NCBI RefSeq assembly: GCF_003369915.1
Contig: NW_022881614.1
Location: 19,136,336 to 19,200,335 of the forward strand
Reading direction: 5' to 3'
Length of the DNA stretch: 64,000 nt
Source: Drosophila miranda
Taxonomy: Eukaryota; Arthropoda; Insecta; Diptera; Drosophilidae
Positions 23,422 to 36,187 of the stretch are shown here, in pieces (within the stretch, counting starts at the first letter, position 1; each line of letters opens with the position of its first letter). The position numbers and the translations under genes are program-made. The notes beneath the pieces are model-generated. The model did no database searches. It saw only the letters and a list, made by a program, of their open reading frames with translations, and was not told the origin of the DNA.

Positions 23422-26400
23422 CGTTCCCAGCTGAAACGGGAACAGCCGGGCACGACGCTTCCTCAGACAACCAACTAAGAAACCCGCTACAAGTACACGA
23501 CGGCCGGATAATGGCGAGAGTGACCATCGGAGGAGGCGCGCGGAAGCCACGGTCGACACCGCGGCGTCCCGAAGCTTCATCAACGCCGACCTCGCCCGCA
23601 AACTCGGCCGCGACAACGACCTGCGAGCCGCATGCGTCCCTATACGCCTAGCAGACGGCTCGGCTCGCGAGATAACTCAGATCTTGCTAGCGCGCGTCAA
23701 ACTAGACGAACAAGAGATACAGATGCCACTCTTGGTACTACCCAATATGGTAGAGCAAGCCATCATAGGGATGGATTTCCTGTGCGCCATTGAAACCACA
23801 ATACAAGGTGGCGCCACACACCTCCATCTCCAAGGCTCCCGACGCCCCACCCCAAACACGCCGACGATCACCGCTAGCCAAGTACACGCCCCCGGACCCA
23901 CGAACTCGAGACCTCCGCCGCCAACGAATTCGCCGCCACGACACGAGACAAGAGCACAAGGAACAAGGAACACAGAACCCATGGCCACGACGAGGCACAC
24001 CAGCCCCAGGCCCACTCCAAGAAAACCAAAACTAAGCAAAGCCACGAAGAAAACGAGCCGGTCCCCGAGGGCACCGACGCGGTTCCACCAACGAAGGGAA
24101 AAGAACCCAGGACGCCCCTCCAGAAGACAACCCGGCCCCAGCAACGACAGCCGCCACGCAGCAGCCAGGCGCTCGAGGTACCACCTCCGACCGCCACCCT
24201 GGCCCACGAACGCGTCGACACCGCCCTCGACGCGAAAACGACCCCTACGACACCGACCGACCCGCTACTCCCGCGTCCTCTCAGGCAGGAACCGGGAAGG
24301 CGATCACTGCCACGCGAGGCACCCATCGGAACCCCGACGCACCTGGAGCCGACGCACCATTGATCGTCCCCGACATCATGGAACGTCTCCCGGGCAACAC
24401 CTCGTACGGCGCCGACATGCGGCCCAGCACCACGCCTGGAGCCATGTCGGTGAACCTCACCGCCCAAACTAGCCGTCGGTCAAACGCTACGATCGCCATC
24501 GTGTACATCACGCTGAGTACAACGTCGCGCAAGCACCCCCCAGGACACACACGAGCCCCTGCTCATGATCGAGGCACCCGCCATCGTCGCCAGCATAAGC
24601 GAATACACTCGCGAAGTCGAACCACCAAGCGCATTCGACACAACAATCCTCCCGAGAACCCCGACCACACTTGCGACCCAGGAATCGACGACCCACCCGA
24701 GGACGATTCGGAACGAATCTCCGACCCATGGCCTCCCGACATCGCGCCGAAAATACGGAAATTCCTAGACGAGGAACTGCCAACACTCGCAGGCATCCGA
24801 GGGACGACGGGCCTAACGGAACACACCATCGTCATGAGGGACAACCGACCCATAAAACAACGGTACTACCCGAAAAATCCAGCCATGCGGCGGATCATCG
24901 ATGAACAGGTCGACCAACTGATAGCTGAGGACCTAATCGAACCATCCCGGAGCCCCCACAGCGCGCCAATCGTCCTGGTCCGCAAAGAGGACGGGAGATG
25001 GCGCATGTGTGTAGACTATCGGCAGCTAAACGAGCGTTCCATCCCGGACGGGTACCCGTTACCCAGGATCAACTACATACTAGAGCGACTCCGAAATGCC
25101 CACTTCATCATTGGCAGATACCAATGGCCCGCGACAGCCGGGAAGCCACGGCATTCACGATACCCGGCCGAGGATTATACCAATGGAAAGTAATGCCTTT
25201 CGGTTTAAACTCCGCGGGAGCCACGATTCAACGGACCCTCGACGCCGTTATCGGCGCAGACATGGAACCATTCGCGTTCGCATATCTCGACGACATCGTC
25301 ATCGTCGGGAAAAGCTTCCAGGAGCACCTGAACAACGTGAAAGAAGTCTTCGCACGACTGCGGAAGGCAAACACGGACAAGTGTGCCTTCTTCCAACGCC
25401 GGATAAAATACCTGGGCCACATGATCAGCGAAGAAGGTATCCACACGGACCCCGACAAAATCGCAGCCGTAAAGGATCTGAGGCCGCCGACCAACCTGAA
25501 GGAGCTACGACAATGCGTAGGCATGGCCGGGTGGTACCGCAGATTTGTCCCAAACTTTGCCACCGTAGTCTAACCAATGTCACTGCTGCTGAAGAAAGGG
25601 AAAGCATGGACATGGGGTCAAGAACAACAAGACGCCTTCGACGAGCTGAAAACACTGCTCACCACCGCACCGGTACTCGCCTGCCCAGACTTTAACGTCA
25701 AATTTTCCCTGCAGACGGACGCAAGCAACCTGGGAGTAGGCGCGGTCCTCACCCAAGAGATCGAAGGGAAGGAGCGGGTCATCGCATACGTCAGTCGACG
25801 CCTCAAAAAGGCAGAAGAAAACTACTCGGCCACCGACAAGGAATGCCTCGCCGTCATCTGGGCGATCCGAAAACTGCGATGCTATCTCGAAGGCTACCGA
25901 TTCGACATCATAACCGATCATCTCGCACTAAAGTGGCTGAATACCCTCGAGAGCCCTTACGGTAGAGTAGCAAGATGGGCGCTCGAACTACAGCAATACC
26001 AATACGACGTGCACTATCGGGCCGGCAACCAGAATGTAGTCGCAGACGCACTGTCAGGACAACCACTGGAGATCCTCTCCCGCATTGAGGAAGACGACAC
26101 ACCATGCACCTGGCTTAAACAAAGGATCCAACAAGTCCAAGACGAACCCCAGAAGTACCCAGACTACACGTACGAAAATGGGCAACTATACATCTAGGAC
26201 ACGGAGCCGACGACGACGACCACATACCGTGGAAACTATGCGTGCCCAAAAACGGCCGGACGATTTACTCCGCGAATGCCACGACGAACCAACGGCAGGA
26301 CACCTTGGCGTCTGGAAAACAATCCTGAGGACAACACAACGATACTACTGGCCAGGACTACACAGAGACGTGCGACGGTACGTGCAGGGCTGCGTAAGCT

Positions 26401-27779
26401 GTCAGAAGTTCAAAGCCACGCAGCGCAAGGCCGTGGGCAGGATGCTCACACGTAAAGCCGAAGAACCCTTCGCCGCCCTGTGTGCCGACTTCGTCGGACC
26501 ATTACCACGGTCCAAGCACGGGAACACCATCTTACTGGTATTCTTCGACACTTTCTCCAAGTGGGTCGAACTGGTACCCCTCAAGAAAGCGACAACAGCG
26601 AACCTCGAACGAGCCTTCAGAGAACGAATACTGCGACAACGGGACCCAGTTCACCAGCCGATCGTTCAGAACATTCATGCGAAGCGCAGGCGTGGAGCTG
26701 CAACACACAGCCCCGTATTGCCCCCAAGAAAACCCGACGGAGAGAGCCAATCGGACTGTGAAAACGATGATCGCCCAGTTCGTCGACGAGATGACATTGG
26801 CGATCAACTTCAGCGTCTCCGAGACGCTCCCCGGCGCCCTCTACGACGAAGTCACGCCCGGGACAGGAAGTACGCCAGAGACGGCCACCAGCAAAGCGAC
26901 GAGGCTGAAAGAAGTATTCGCCATCGTCCGGAACAACATCCAGAGAGCCAGTCAAGAACAAGGGAGACATTACAACCTCCGCCGGCGACTATGGCGCCCC
27001 GCCGTCGGATCACTTGTACTACTACGCCAACACCACCTCTCAAACGCCGCCGAGGGCTTTGCGGCAAAGCTAGCCCCGAAGTTCGACGGCCCCTACCGGG
27101 TCAAGAGTTTTCCATCGCCAAACATCGCCAAATTACAACACTGCGAAAGCCGGAAACACAAAACCGCAAATATCAACGACCTGAGGGAGTACCACGAGTC
27201 CGAAGAACTCACTGACCTACTCGAGAATGCTGACATCGACGAAGAAAGCAACGAGACCTCAACCCGACGCCCCAACCACGGCACCGCTGAGTCAGCAAAA
27301 CCCGGGACACCCGGCCAAAGACAGTACCGGCAAAAAACGAGCCCGATGGCATAATACCGCCGAGAATGCAAGCGCAGCGAACCGCAGAGAAGTAACGTAA
27401 CGCTCACGACCGCGCGCCCCACAAACCCACTGACGAAGCGAAGAGAACGCGGAAACCCCAACGCAGACCACAGAAGAAACCACAAGAGCCCGACCCACGA
27501 GTCCTCGTAACTCTCGCCGGGGAAGAAAGGGGAGGGTGTAACGAACCTAAAAGGGTTCGATACAATCCGTCCCCCGACTTATAATGAGAGCATCGCACCA
27601 CACCCCGCAACCAACGCCCCCCCTCCGCAAGCAACCACCGATCAACACGCGCCAACTCCATAACGATGACCAAAGACATCAGGTCACGCGAACTTTCCCT
27701 ACTCCAGGCCAAGTCATCGGCCAAGTTCGGTCTTCCGGGTTCATCGAGGGAGGAAAGTCGACGCCGTGAAAATCTGCGA

Positions 27780-28141
27780 CGATCACCAAGTACGGCAAAG
27801 TGCACCCAGACGCGGAAGTGCATTTGTCAAACCAATACCAAAGGGTCCAGCCGATGCAGTCGATCTCAAATAGTGCTCCGGAGCCACGCCAACACCAGCA
27901 GCAGCAGCCAGGCGCCCAGTGCGATGGGAGCTGTGCCCATATCCTGAAAAGATATGCGGGAAAAATTAAAGAGCTGGAGGATAAGCTGGCAGCAATATTG
28001 ACGAAAGTGGCAAACCTGCTGCAGGCAAGGGATGAGAGCACGGGAGGAGTGCCGCCACTTCAGACAACAACAGCAGCAGCAGCATCCACACAGCCTTCAC
28101 CTTTCCTGTCCTGTCCAGCTTTCCTGTCGATTGACATAGAG
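27780..28141 (+). pseudogene. Fragment of an unidentified host coding exon
   Basis: Plus-strand open frame between the Osvaldo-like 3' LTR and the left edge of the array. It reads KYGKVHPDAEVHLSNQYQ, then a Gln-rich stretch, then a helical heptad-like segment (KRYAGKIKELEDKLAAILTK), then a Thr/Ala tail, and enters the array in mid-frame. The composition is that of Drosophila host protein, not of the flanking elements. Both ends are cut, so it is likely a rearranged exon piece. I do not recognise it. Confidence 0.4.
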
Positions 28142-28306
28142 ATCTCTGCTGGTGACCTATAATTTAAATATCAAATAATCACACAATTTTCTTGTATTCT
28201 AAAACTTTACATGGCATCGCGCTGTCAATCAGCTTGAACATTGTATTACTTTTTATAGATTTAAATGCATTCGAGACAAAACTTAAACTGACACCAAAGT
28301 AGATGA

Positions 28307-30220
28307 TTATTTTGGGCGCCACAATTCACACACAGGGGGCGACTGCACTGCTGGCGGGGGACACTTAAAATCCAACGAGAATTTACGTAAATTTCCAACG
28401 CTCAAATTGACACGCACATCGTCCCTATCATGACCGAGCACCGGCGGCAGGATGCCGCAGAAGAACTGCGCGTAGCTCAGGAGGAACAGCTGCGGTGCTT
28501 TGAATTCGCTCTCAAATGCATAGGGACGATATTCGAAGTTCTGGGAGTTGTGGTTTGGCCCAAAAAACGTATCGTAGGCTAGCTGGAGGCCATTGAGATC
28601 GGCCAGACGTTCCTTTAGCGGCATTTGATGGCGTTCTGGAAGACCTTCGTCTCGCGAATCTGCAATCCCACAGGCGACTCATTGCCATCGGCATCGAAGA
28701 GAATGCCCTCCTGTTCGAAGGCATGGGTCAGCTCATGGGCCAGGACACCGCCCATCAAGCTGAACTGGAAGATATGGTGCTGGCGGCTATCGAAGAGGGG
28801 CCACTGCAGAAAGATCAGGGGCACAGTGATCGTGTTCCGCTCGTTCTCGTAGAAGGGGGAGGTACGGGCCTTGACCACATCATCATTGACATAGTAGAGG
28901 TGCAGGTCCAATCGGGAGTGTGGCAGCCGGAGAGCATCGTGCTGGAGTCGGGTGCGCAGACTCAAGGCCTCGAGGATATTCCCCAGAAAGAGGGAGTCCG
29001 AGAAATTGGCACTTTCATAGTGGCTCCTCTGGAAGATTCCCCACTCGCAGCTTCATAGCCCCCAGCTTTTTCATCACATAAGATAGTTGTTCTGCACTTA
29101 GCTGCAGGCGATTGGCATTCAAGTAACTGCTGAACATAATCTTGAGGCTATCGAAGATCAACAGCAGCTGTTTGGTGTCCAACAAATCCCTGTGCCTGTA
29201 CACATAGCGTTTATACAGGTAGTTCAGGCCCAAGGGGAGCAGGGCCCGCATGTGGCGAATGCATGTCTTGGGGTTGCGCCTGGCTGGTGCCGACTGCTTC
29301 AGCAGAACGGTGAGACGCAGTCGGAGATAGAGATTAATGGTGCTTTTACTGGCATTACTCAAAAGCTGGCCAAGCTCCCGCAAGTAATCCACATCGCTGA
29401 CCTCGAAAAGCACCCCCTCCAGATGCCCCGACAGCAGCTCATGAAATTAACCTTGCCAATTGATCTCTGGTATGTGCTGCGTGAGACCGGCCAAGGACCA
29501 GGACTGTACCAGAGGCTCCTCTTGGCGGTGCTTGGCTTCCAGTTGCCGCAGCTGATCCACCAGCCTGGAGATTCCCTCTACGCTTCCAGAGTGATTGCGT
29601 TGAAGGACCTGCAGGGCACGTCGCTCGCTGTAGTTATTACTAAGAGCGGGCATCTTGAGCAGCACCACCGGACGCAGCGAATCGTTGGTTTCGACATCTA
29701 AGCGACCGTCAAAGAACACCGCATTCAATCCGTGTCTACGGAACTTAGCCGTTTCGAGAATCAAATCGTTGGGCTCCAGCGAATGGAGATCTGCCTCTGA
29801 CCAGTCTATCTCTGGATCCTTGATGCAGGCCTTGTAATAGGCTCGCATCTGGGCCAACAGTCGCGCCGCTGGTTCTTCATTCAATTCCAAATCACTCTCG
29901 ATGAGCTCCCCCTCACTTTCCATGAACTCCTCCATGGCCTGGGCGTACAGATCCTCCACCAGCTGGAAGTTATCCACATATTTGGTGCCGTTAGCTGCTG
30001 AATAGTTACCGCAAGCATAGTTCCAGAAATTCCTGCAGGGATCTTCAGATCCGTTGAGGTTCTTATGTATCTGGAGAGCCGTGAGCATGTTTATGTCCAC
30101 AAACGCTTGGGTGGGAGCCAATTCCAGCAGAAGGAAGGAACACAGCAAATTCCAGCACCATTTCATGTTGTTCACTCGCTTGCCACTGAAATGTGTTTGA
30201 GAATTGAAGCTTATCTCCAT
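28307..30220 (-). pseudogene. Neprilysin-like M13 metallopeptidase, unit 1 copy
   Basis: Family: secreted zinc endopeptidases cleaving small peptides. The likely start is the second Met (30166, MKWCWNLLCS), giving a signal peptide ending near TQA; an upstream in-frame ATG is at 30220. Visible: the M13 N-terminal motif DPCRNFWNYACGNY, zinc site HELTH at 28723-28737, third-ligand region ERLAD, and C-terminal Cys motif CELW. Breaks: TAA at 29447-29449 (Tyr in other copies), a frameshift near 29031 shared by all units, and a 22-bp deletion just before the ERLAD region (about 28619). The codon that is TAG in units 2-5 is still Gln here. Intact length would be about 625 residues, slightly short for M13. 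Not a working enzyme as it stands. Confidence 0.85.
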
Positions 30221-30622
30221 GCTCGGCTGACCATGACTAAAGCATGCCAGACGGCTTTATCTGTGCTGCTGTGGGGGTAACGCCCAGCTGGAGCTTGGAC
30301 TAGGGCTGGAATGGATATATCGCTAAATACAAACAACTAAAGCCTTAGGCCTGATCGATGCAAATTTGCAGTGGAAAAACGCGCTTTCTGATTACATTAA
30401 TCCGAGCTTAACGTTTATTGAATATGTTCGTTAATTACAAGCAAAGTTTTAGTTCACAATCTTCAAACCGTAGCCAAGGCAATAGAAACAGTTCGCGGTA
30501 TAAAACAGATCATCGTTTTGGGGGTATTCAGAGACAGCCTCTGGGACTACCCCCAACCATTTGACTAGGCTTCAGGCCTACACTTAACCAACTACTTAAC
30601 CGACTTGTATGATTTATGGTGT

Positions 30623-33478
30623 TCACTTCTTGAACTTTTAGCCTTTGCCTCCTCTGCGATTTGGATTTGCTCCCGTCTTTGACTTCTTCAGCTGTCCGAT
30701 CTGCTTGGACTTCAGATTGTTCTGCCTTTTGATGGGTTTGCCCTCCAGCACGGGCACATCGTCAGCGTCGATACGCGAGGCCTTGGCCAGTTTGGCGTTT
30801 GCTTTGGCACTTGCTGCTGGCTTAGCTGTTTGCTGATTGACTTGGGCCTTCTTGTCCTTTGGGTGCTGCTGGAGACTGCTTTCCAGGAGACGCTTTGCCA
30901 TTGGACTGAGACGGGAACTTCTTACCGGCTTCCGGTTTGGATGGTTTTCCCTTCCCATTGGCCTGCGCTGCCTTGAACTGGGGCTCCTGCTTCTTTTGGG
31001 CCTTCGGTAGTCCGTTCTTCTCTAGGGCTTCTCCTTCTTTTGGATTTTCGGTGTTCCGTTCTTCTCAAGGCGCTTCTCCTTCTTTTGGCCCGTCGGCGCA
31101 CCGGTCGCCTCCTGGAGCTTCTCGTTCTTTTGAGCTTTCGGTGTACCGTTCGTCTCTTGGGGTTGCTCTGGCTTTGGGGTCTTGGCCACCTTGACGGGCT
31201 TCTCGAATACCTTGGCCACATACTTCTTTTTGTTCGCCTCGAGCTTCTTTTTCTTCAGAGCCAGGTCAATATCTGTGAGGCTTGGCTTGCCGGCCCGCTT
31301 GCCCAGCAGCTTGCGAGGAGCCTTTTCCGCATCCGCATTTTCTTCTGCATCCTCAGCCGCTCCCTTAGCTTCCGCGCTTCAGTTGTGGTCTCGCCCTCGA
31401 TGGGTTCATCGAGCTGCTTCTCGTCCTCCTCCTGCTGCTCCTTGGTTATGGGTATCGTGTTGGAGAACTTCTTCAGCTTGGCCACATAGAAGCCGTCCAT
31501 GTTGTGGGTGTGTGGATAATAGCGCTTGGTCAGATTCAAGCTGGGATGGAACCGATGCTGCCGGAACTTGGTGAAGCCCTCAACGCCAAAGTCAAGTCCT
31601 GTGGGTACCAGCTTAACGTTGCGCTTCTTCAGCGCATAGTCGATGACCCACTCGTTTTCCTCGGGCAGCACAGAGCAGGTGGAGTACACATTGATGCCAC
31701 CGGTCGATGATTTGGCATCCACACAGTCGGTGGCGGTGAGGAGAAGCTTGCGCTGAAGATTGTAGCAGCGTTGCACGTCCACATCCGATTTCGTCGTCTT
31801 CACACTGGGATCCTTGGACACGACACCAGTTCCAGTGCAGGGGGCATCCAGCAGGATACGATCGAAGCCGGTCATTATTTTACGGAACTTGGTGCCGTCC
31901 TCGCAGCTCACGACAGAATTTACAACTCCCAGCCGATGGAAGTTGGCCACAATGGCCTTGATGCGATCCCTGTTGGAATCGTTGGCGAAAAGCACGCCAG
32001 AGTTCTTCATGGCGGCCGCAATGTGGGAGCCCTTCCCGCCCAGAGCAGAGCACATGTCCAAAATGCGTTCGTTCTCCTGCGGGGCCAGCGCCATCACAGG
32101 CAGCATCGAGGAGGCGCCCTGGATCATATAATAACCGCCCAAATACTCCGGAGTGGCACCCAGCGGCACCTGAGAGTTGAAGATTACCAAGCCCTCTTTG
32201 GACCACTTGCCCAGGGGATCCAGATTAACGCCACGATTGATCAGGGCGCCGGCCAGCTGCCGGCGGCGTATTTTCAGCGTATTCGTACGGATTGTTAGCG
32301 GACGGGCCACCTAGAAGGAAGGATAAATTGGTTAAACTTCATTTCAGTCTCCTGCGATGATGGTTACTCACCTCTGATGATTCTAGGTATTCCATGAGCT
32401 CGCTCAGAGGGAACATATCCATAAGGAAATCATTGTAGCTATAGTACAGACAAAGATCCTGGCGCAGCCGATCGATGTACTCGCTGCGTGATCGATCAGC
32501 CTGACGGTATTTCTTAAAGTCGGACAGGACCAGGGTGACGTCCTTGATGCGCTGCTGCACGTCCTGTAAGGTGATTTCTTTCTCGGCCTCCTCCTCTTCG
32601 GTCGGCAGCTGAAACACATCCTGATGATCCACTGTCATTTGCATTTCCTCTTCTGCCTCCTGGGCTTCTTTGGCCTCGCGTTTCTTCAGCTTCTTATTGG
32701 CGCGTTCAATGGGAACGTCCTCATCATCATCGCTACCACTACCTTCTTGCGCACCTTCATCACCGGATATATCAAAGTCGTCATCAGAGTTGGCCTCATC
32801 ATCATCGTCGGACAGATCTGCCAGCTTGCCAACTTTAGCATCATCTTCATCGGAATCTTCTTCAATCTCCTGCTCGTCGTCATCTACGTCTTCAGCCGAT
32901 TCCGCGTCTGAGTCATCTTCCTGACCACTTTCCGCCTCCAACTCAGCGTCAGAGTCCTCCTCCAACTCCTCCTCCGAATCTGGCTCCGGCTGTGGCAGCT
33001 TTTTTAATTTCTGCTGCTTCTTCGGCTTTAGCCAATCGTCATTTTCATCTGTGAAGCCCTTGGTAGCAGAAGCCTTTGTGGTTTGCCGGCTGGTACAAGC
33101 TGTGGAACCTCCTCGTCTGAGGATGCGTTTTGAGGCTCCACCTCATCCTCGGGCTCGCTGTCGCTGTTGTATTTCTTTTGTCGTTGAGCCAGCTGCTTTT
33201 GCTGCCCCTTTGCACGCTTCTCCTGTATCTTAACCTTTTGCACAACCTTCTACTGCTCACGCTTGACGACACGCTGCTTCTGGCGGTGAGACAGCTTCTT
33301 ATCCTCCTCTTCCTGGGGAGCTGCACGATACAATTCTTCAAATAAGCAAACTCTTCAGCGGGGCATTTCAACATTACTTACCAAAAGACTGCTTGCGGAA
33401 TACCGGTGCGCCCTGTTTGCGCGCCTTGCGGCCAGGTCCCTTCTTCGGTTTGTCATCGAACTCAGCCTTGCGACCCAT
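30623..33478 (-). pseudogene. Nop2: Nop2/NSUN1 rRNA cytosine-5 methyltransferase, unit 1 copy
   Basis: Exons: 33382-33478, 32372-33320, 30623-32310. Nop2 is a nucleolar SAM-dependent enzyme of 60S ribosome assembly that methylates a large-subunit rRNA cytosine. Seen: the DAPCTGTG and TCS motifs in exon 3. Breaks: TAG in exon 2 at 33250-33252 and a 1-bp loss near 33075 (both shared with units 2-3), 1-bp losses near 31375 and 31027, a 26-bp loss at about 30863 (shared with unit 5), and a stop four codons before the native end. The SAM loop reads CSALGG in place of CSAPGG, another sign of decay. In-frame losses: about 39 bp in the Asp run and 12 bp (EKLM). PolyA signal (minus) at 30414-30419. 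Confidence 0.88.
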
Positions 33479-33695
33479 ACTTTTAACTAAAATTCTTTAA
33501 TTTTTGAGCAGAAACAAAATAAAAACAGATATCTCTGCTGGTGACCTATAATTTAAATATCAAATAATCACACAATTTTCTTGTATTCTAAAACTTTACA
33601 TGGCATCGCGCTGTCAATCAGCTTGAACATTGTATTACTTTTTATAGATTTAAATGCATTCGAGACAAAACTTAAACTGACACCAAAGTAGATGA

Positions 33696-35543
33696 TTATT
33701 TTGGGAGCCACAATTCACACACAGGGGGCGACTGCACTGCTGGCGGGGGACACTTAAAATCCAACGAGAATTTACGTAAATTTCCAACGCTCAAATTGAC
33801 ACGCACATCGTCCCTATCATGACCGAGCACCGGCGGCAGGATGCCGCAGAAGAACTGCGCGTAGCTCAGGTGGAACAGCTGCGGTGCTTTGAATTCGCTC
33901 TCAAATGCATAGGGACGATATTCGAAGTTCTGGGAGTTGTGGTTTGGCCCAAAAAACGTATCGTAGGCTAGCTGGAGGCCATTGAGATCGGCCAGACGTT
34001 CCTTTAGCGGCATTTGATGGCGTTCTGGAAGACCTTCGTCTCGCGAATCTGCAATCCCACAGAGAAGAGAATCGAAGAGAATGCCCTCCTGTTCGAAGGC
34101 ATGGGTCAGCTCATGGGCCAGGACACCGCCCATCAAGCTGAACTGGAAGATATGGTGCTGGCGGCTATCGAAGAGGGGCCACTGCAGAAAGATCAGGGGC
34201 ACAGTGATCGTGTTCCGCTCGTTCTCGTAGAAGGGGGAGGTACGGGCCTTGACCACATCATCATTGACATAGTAGAGGTGCAGGTCCAATCGGGAGTGTG
34301 GCAGCCGGAGAGCATCGTGCTGGAGTCGGGTGCGCAGACTCAAGGCCTCGACGATATTCCCCAGAAAGAGGGAGTCCGAGAAATTGGCACTTTCATAGTG
34401 GCTCCTCTGGAAGATTCCCCACTCGCAGCTTCATAGCCCCCATCTTTTTCATCACATAAGATAGTTGTTCTGCACTTAGCTGCAGGCGATTGGCATTCAA
34501 GTAACTGCTGAACATAATCTTGAGGCTATAGAAGATCAACAGCAGCTGTTTGGTGTCCAACAAATCCCTGTGCCTGTACACATAGCGTTTATACATACGT
34601 TCATGCCCAAGGGGAGCAGGGCCCGCATGTGGTGAATGCATGTCTTGGGGTTGCGCCTGGCTGGTGCCGACTACTTCAGCAGAACGGTGAGACGCAGTCA
34701 GAGATAGAGATTAATGGTGCTTTTACTGGCATTACTCAAAAGCTGGCCAAGCTCCCGCAAATAATCCACATCGCTGACCTCGAAAAGCACCCCCTCCAGA
34801 TGACCCGACAGCAGCACATGAAAGTAACCTTGCCAATTGATCTCTGGTATGTGCTGCGTGAGACCGGCCAAGGACCAGGACTGTACCAGAGGCTCCTCTT
34901 GGCGGTGCTTGGCTTCCAGTTTCCGCAGCTGATCCACCAGCCTGGAGATTGCCTCTACGCTTCCAGAGTGATTGCGTTGAAGGACCTGCAGGGCACGTCG
35001 CTCGCTGTAGCTATTACTGAGAGCGAGCATCTTGAGCAGCACCACCGTACGTAGCGAATAGTTGGTTTCGACATCTACGCGCTCGTCAAAGAACACCGCA
35101 TTCAATCCGTGTCTACGGAACTTAGCCGTTTCGAGCGCCCAATCGTTGGGCTCCAGCGAATGGAGATCTGCCTCTGACCAGTCTATCTCTGGATCCTTGA
35201 TGCAGGCCTTGTAATAGGCTCGCATCTGGGCCAACAGTCGCGCCGCTGGTTCTTCATTCAATTCCAAATCACTCTCGGTGAGCTCCCCCTCACTCTCCAT
35301 GAACTCCTCCATGGCCTGGGCGTACAGATCCTCCACCAGCTGGAAGTTATCCACATATTTGGTGCCGTTAGCTGCTGAATAGTTACCGCAAGCATAGTTC
35401 CAGAAATTCCTGCAGGGATCTTCAGATCCGTTGAGGTTCTTATGTATCTGGAGAGCCGTGGGCATGTTTATGTCCACAAACGCTTGGATGGGAGCCAATT
35501 CCAGCAGAAGGAAGGAACACAGCAAATTCCAGCACCATTTCAT
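33696..35543 (-). pseudogene. Neprilysin-like M13 metallopeptidase, unit 2 copy
   Basis: Same gene as in unit 1, starting directly at MKWCWNLLCS because the upstream sequence is deleted next to the start codon (CATG followed by AAAAAACGCGC at 35541-35555), so its promoter is probably lost. HELTH is at 34101-34115. Breaks: TGA at 34698-34700, TAG at 34671-34673, and the shared frameshift near 34420. It also combines two indels: an 11-bp net loss at about 34062 (shared with unit 3) and the 22-bp deletion (shared with unit 1). Together these lose 33 bp and restore the frame, leaving a changed segment before ERLAD. The active-site half (33696-34343) is open but lacks the upstream half. Confidence 0.85.
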
Positions 35544-35759
35544 GAAAAAACGCGCTTTCTGATTACATTAATCCGAGCTTAACGTTTATTGAATATGTTC
35601 GTTAATTACAAGCAAAGTTTTAGTTCACAATTTTCAAACCGTAGCCAAGGCAATAGAAACAGTTCGCGGTATAAAACAGATCATCGTTTTGGGGGTATTC
35701 AGAGACAGCCTCTGGGACTACCCCCCAACCATTAGACTAGGCTTCAGGCCTACACTTAA

Positions 35760-35769
35760 CCAACTACTT
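35760..35769 (+). repeat. LINE target-site duplication, left
   Basis: CCAACTACTT, repeated exactly at 40491-40500 directly after the A-rich tail; the uninterrupted site is seen in units 1, 3, 4 and 5. Confidence 0.9.
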
Positions 35770-36187
35770 GGCTCTTTAGATGTGCGCTTGGCGACGACGA
35801 TCTGCTGCGGCTTTGTAAATCGTTTCACAGAGTTGGAGGGACCTCGATCATGCTCTCGTTGAATACGGACGCGTTCCAACATCGCTGTGAAAGACTTTGC
35901 AAAAGCAATAAAAACGGACAAGCCCACTACAGTGGCAACAACAAACAACTTACTTGTGCGAAAACGTTTAAGCGCGCGGTACTCGTGAAACTAAGTGCCG
36001 CTCGTGAATCTAAGCGCGCGGTACCAGTGGGACTAAGCGCCGCTCGGGTTCCTTAGCGCGCGGTACTCGTGTGGGCCCCGTCGCTCGCGGGCCCCCAAAG
36101 CGGGCGCGACCTACGGTCAGTGCACGCGCCTACAGACTAGACCTCAAATTCGTCTGGGTTAAACGCCCAAATCTACCTGACTTAAAA

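Larger units (their letters stand above)
10743..24374. repeat. Tandemly duplicated block of the transposon nest (two units)
   Basis: Unit A (10743-16708) and unit B (16709-24374) share the same order: truncated or whole DINE start, Gypsy RT-gag-leader-LTR remnant, DINE, Osvaldo-like fragment. Both units end at the same point of the Osvaldo-like protease region (CCCGAC at 16701-16706 and 24369-24374), and unit B starts at the same point inside the DINE. Unit A lacks the Osvaldo-like 5' LTR and gag (about 1.9 kb), probably a later deletion. The shared nesting order shows one segmental duplication, not two sets of independent insertions. Confidence 0.8.
21642..27790 (+). mobile_element. Osvaldo/Ulysses-like Ty3/Gypsy retrotransposon, broken
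   Basis: GC-rich plus-strand element. Parts: a 5' LTR remnant ending at 21788; a primer-binding site at 21791-21808 resembling the lysine-tRNA type; gag (22087-23421); a protease-like region (about 23680-23820); RT (YLDDIVIVGKSF) at about 24700-25560; RNase H (DIITDHLALKWL) at about 25580-26100; an integrase region with HHCC finger (about 26270-27350); a purine tract; and a 3' LTR start TGTAACGAACC at 27537. The right LTR seems cut short near 27790. Several breaks are present, gag being the only long intact part. The tRNA-Lys type site fits the Osvaldo/Ulysses lineage, an assignment from memory. Confidence 0.75.
28142..33530 (-). repeat. Array unit 1 (M13 peptidase + Nop2)
   Basis: Leftmost unit, 5.39 kb. 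Identity with the other units starts at ATCTCTGCTGGTGACC (28142) and ends with the AAAAACAG just upstream of Nop2 exon 1. It is the most decayed unit for Nop2. Confidence 0.93.

Noticed and set aside
29015-29060. Reading the shared M13 frame change as an intron
   Set aside because: The only nearby GT...AG pair would give an intron of about 17 bp, too short for splicing; treated as a frameshift, with cDNA left as the decisive test.
31771-32298. Plus-strand 175-codon open frame recurring in every array unit (also 41702, 47165, 52642, 57612)
   Set aside because: It is the antisense shadow of Nop2 exon 3; its conservation follows from the conserved methyltransferase on the other strand.
32670-32924. 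Ser-rich plus-strand open frame in the acidic region (also in units 2, 3 and 5)
   Set aside because: Antisense of GAY/GAR codons for the Asp/Glu tract; low complexity, no independent signal.
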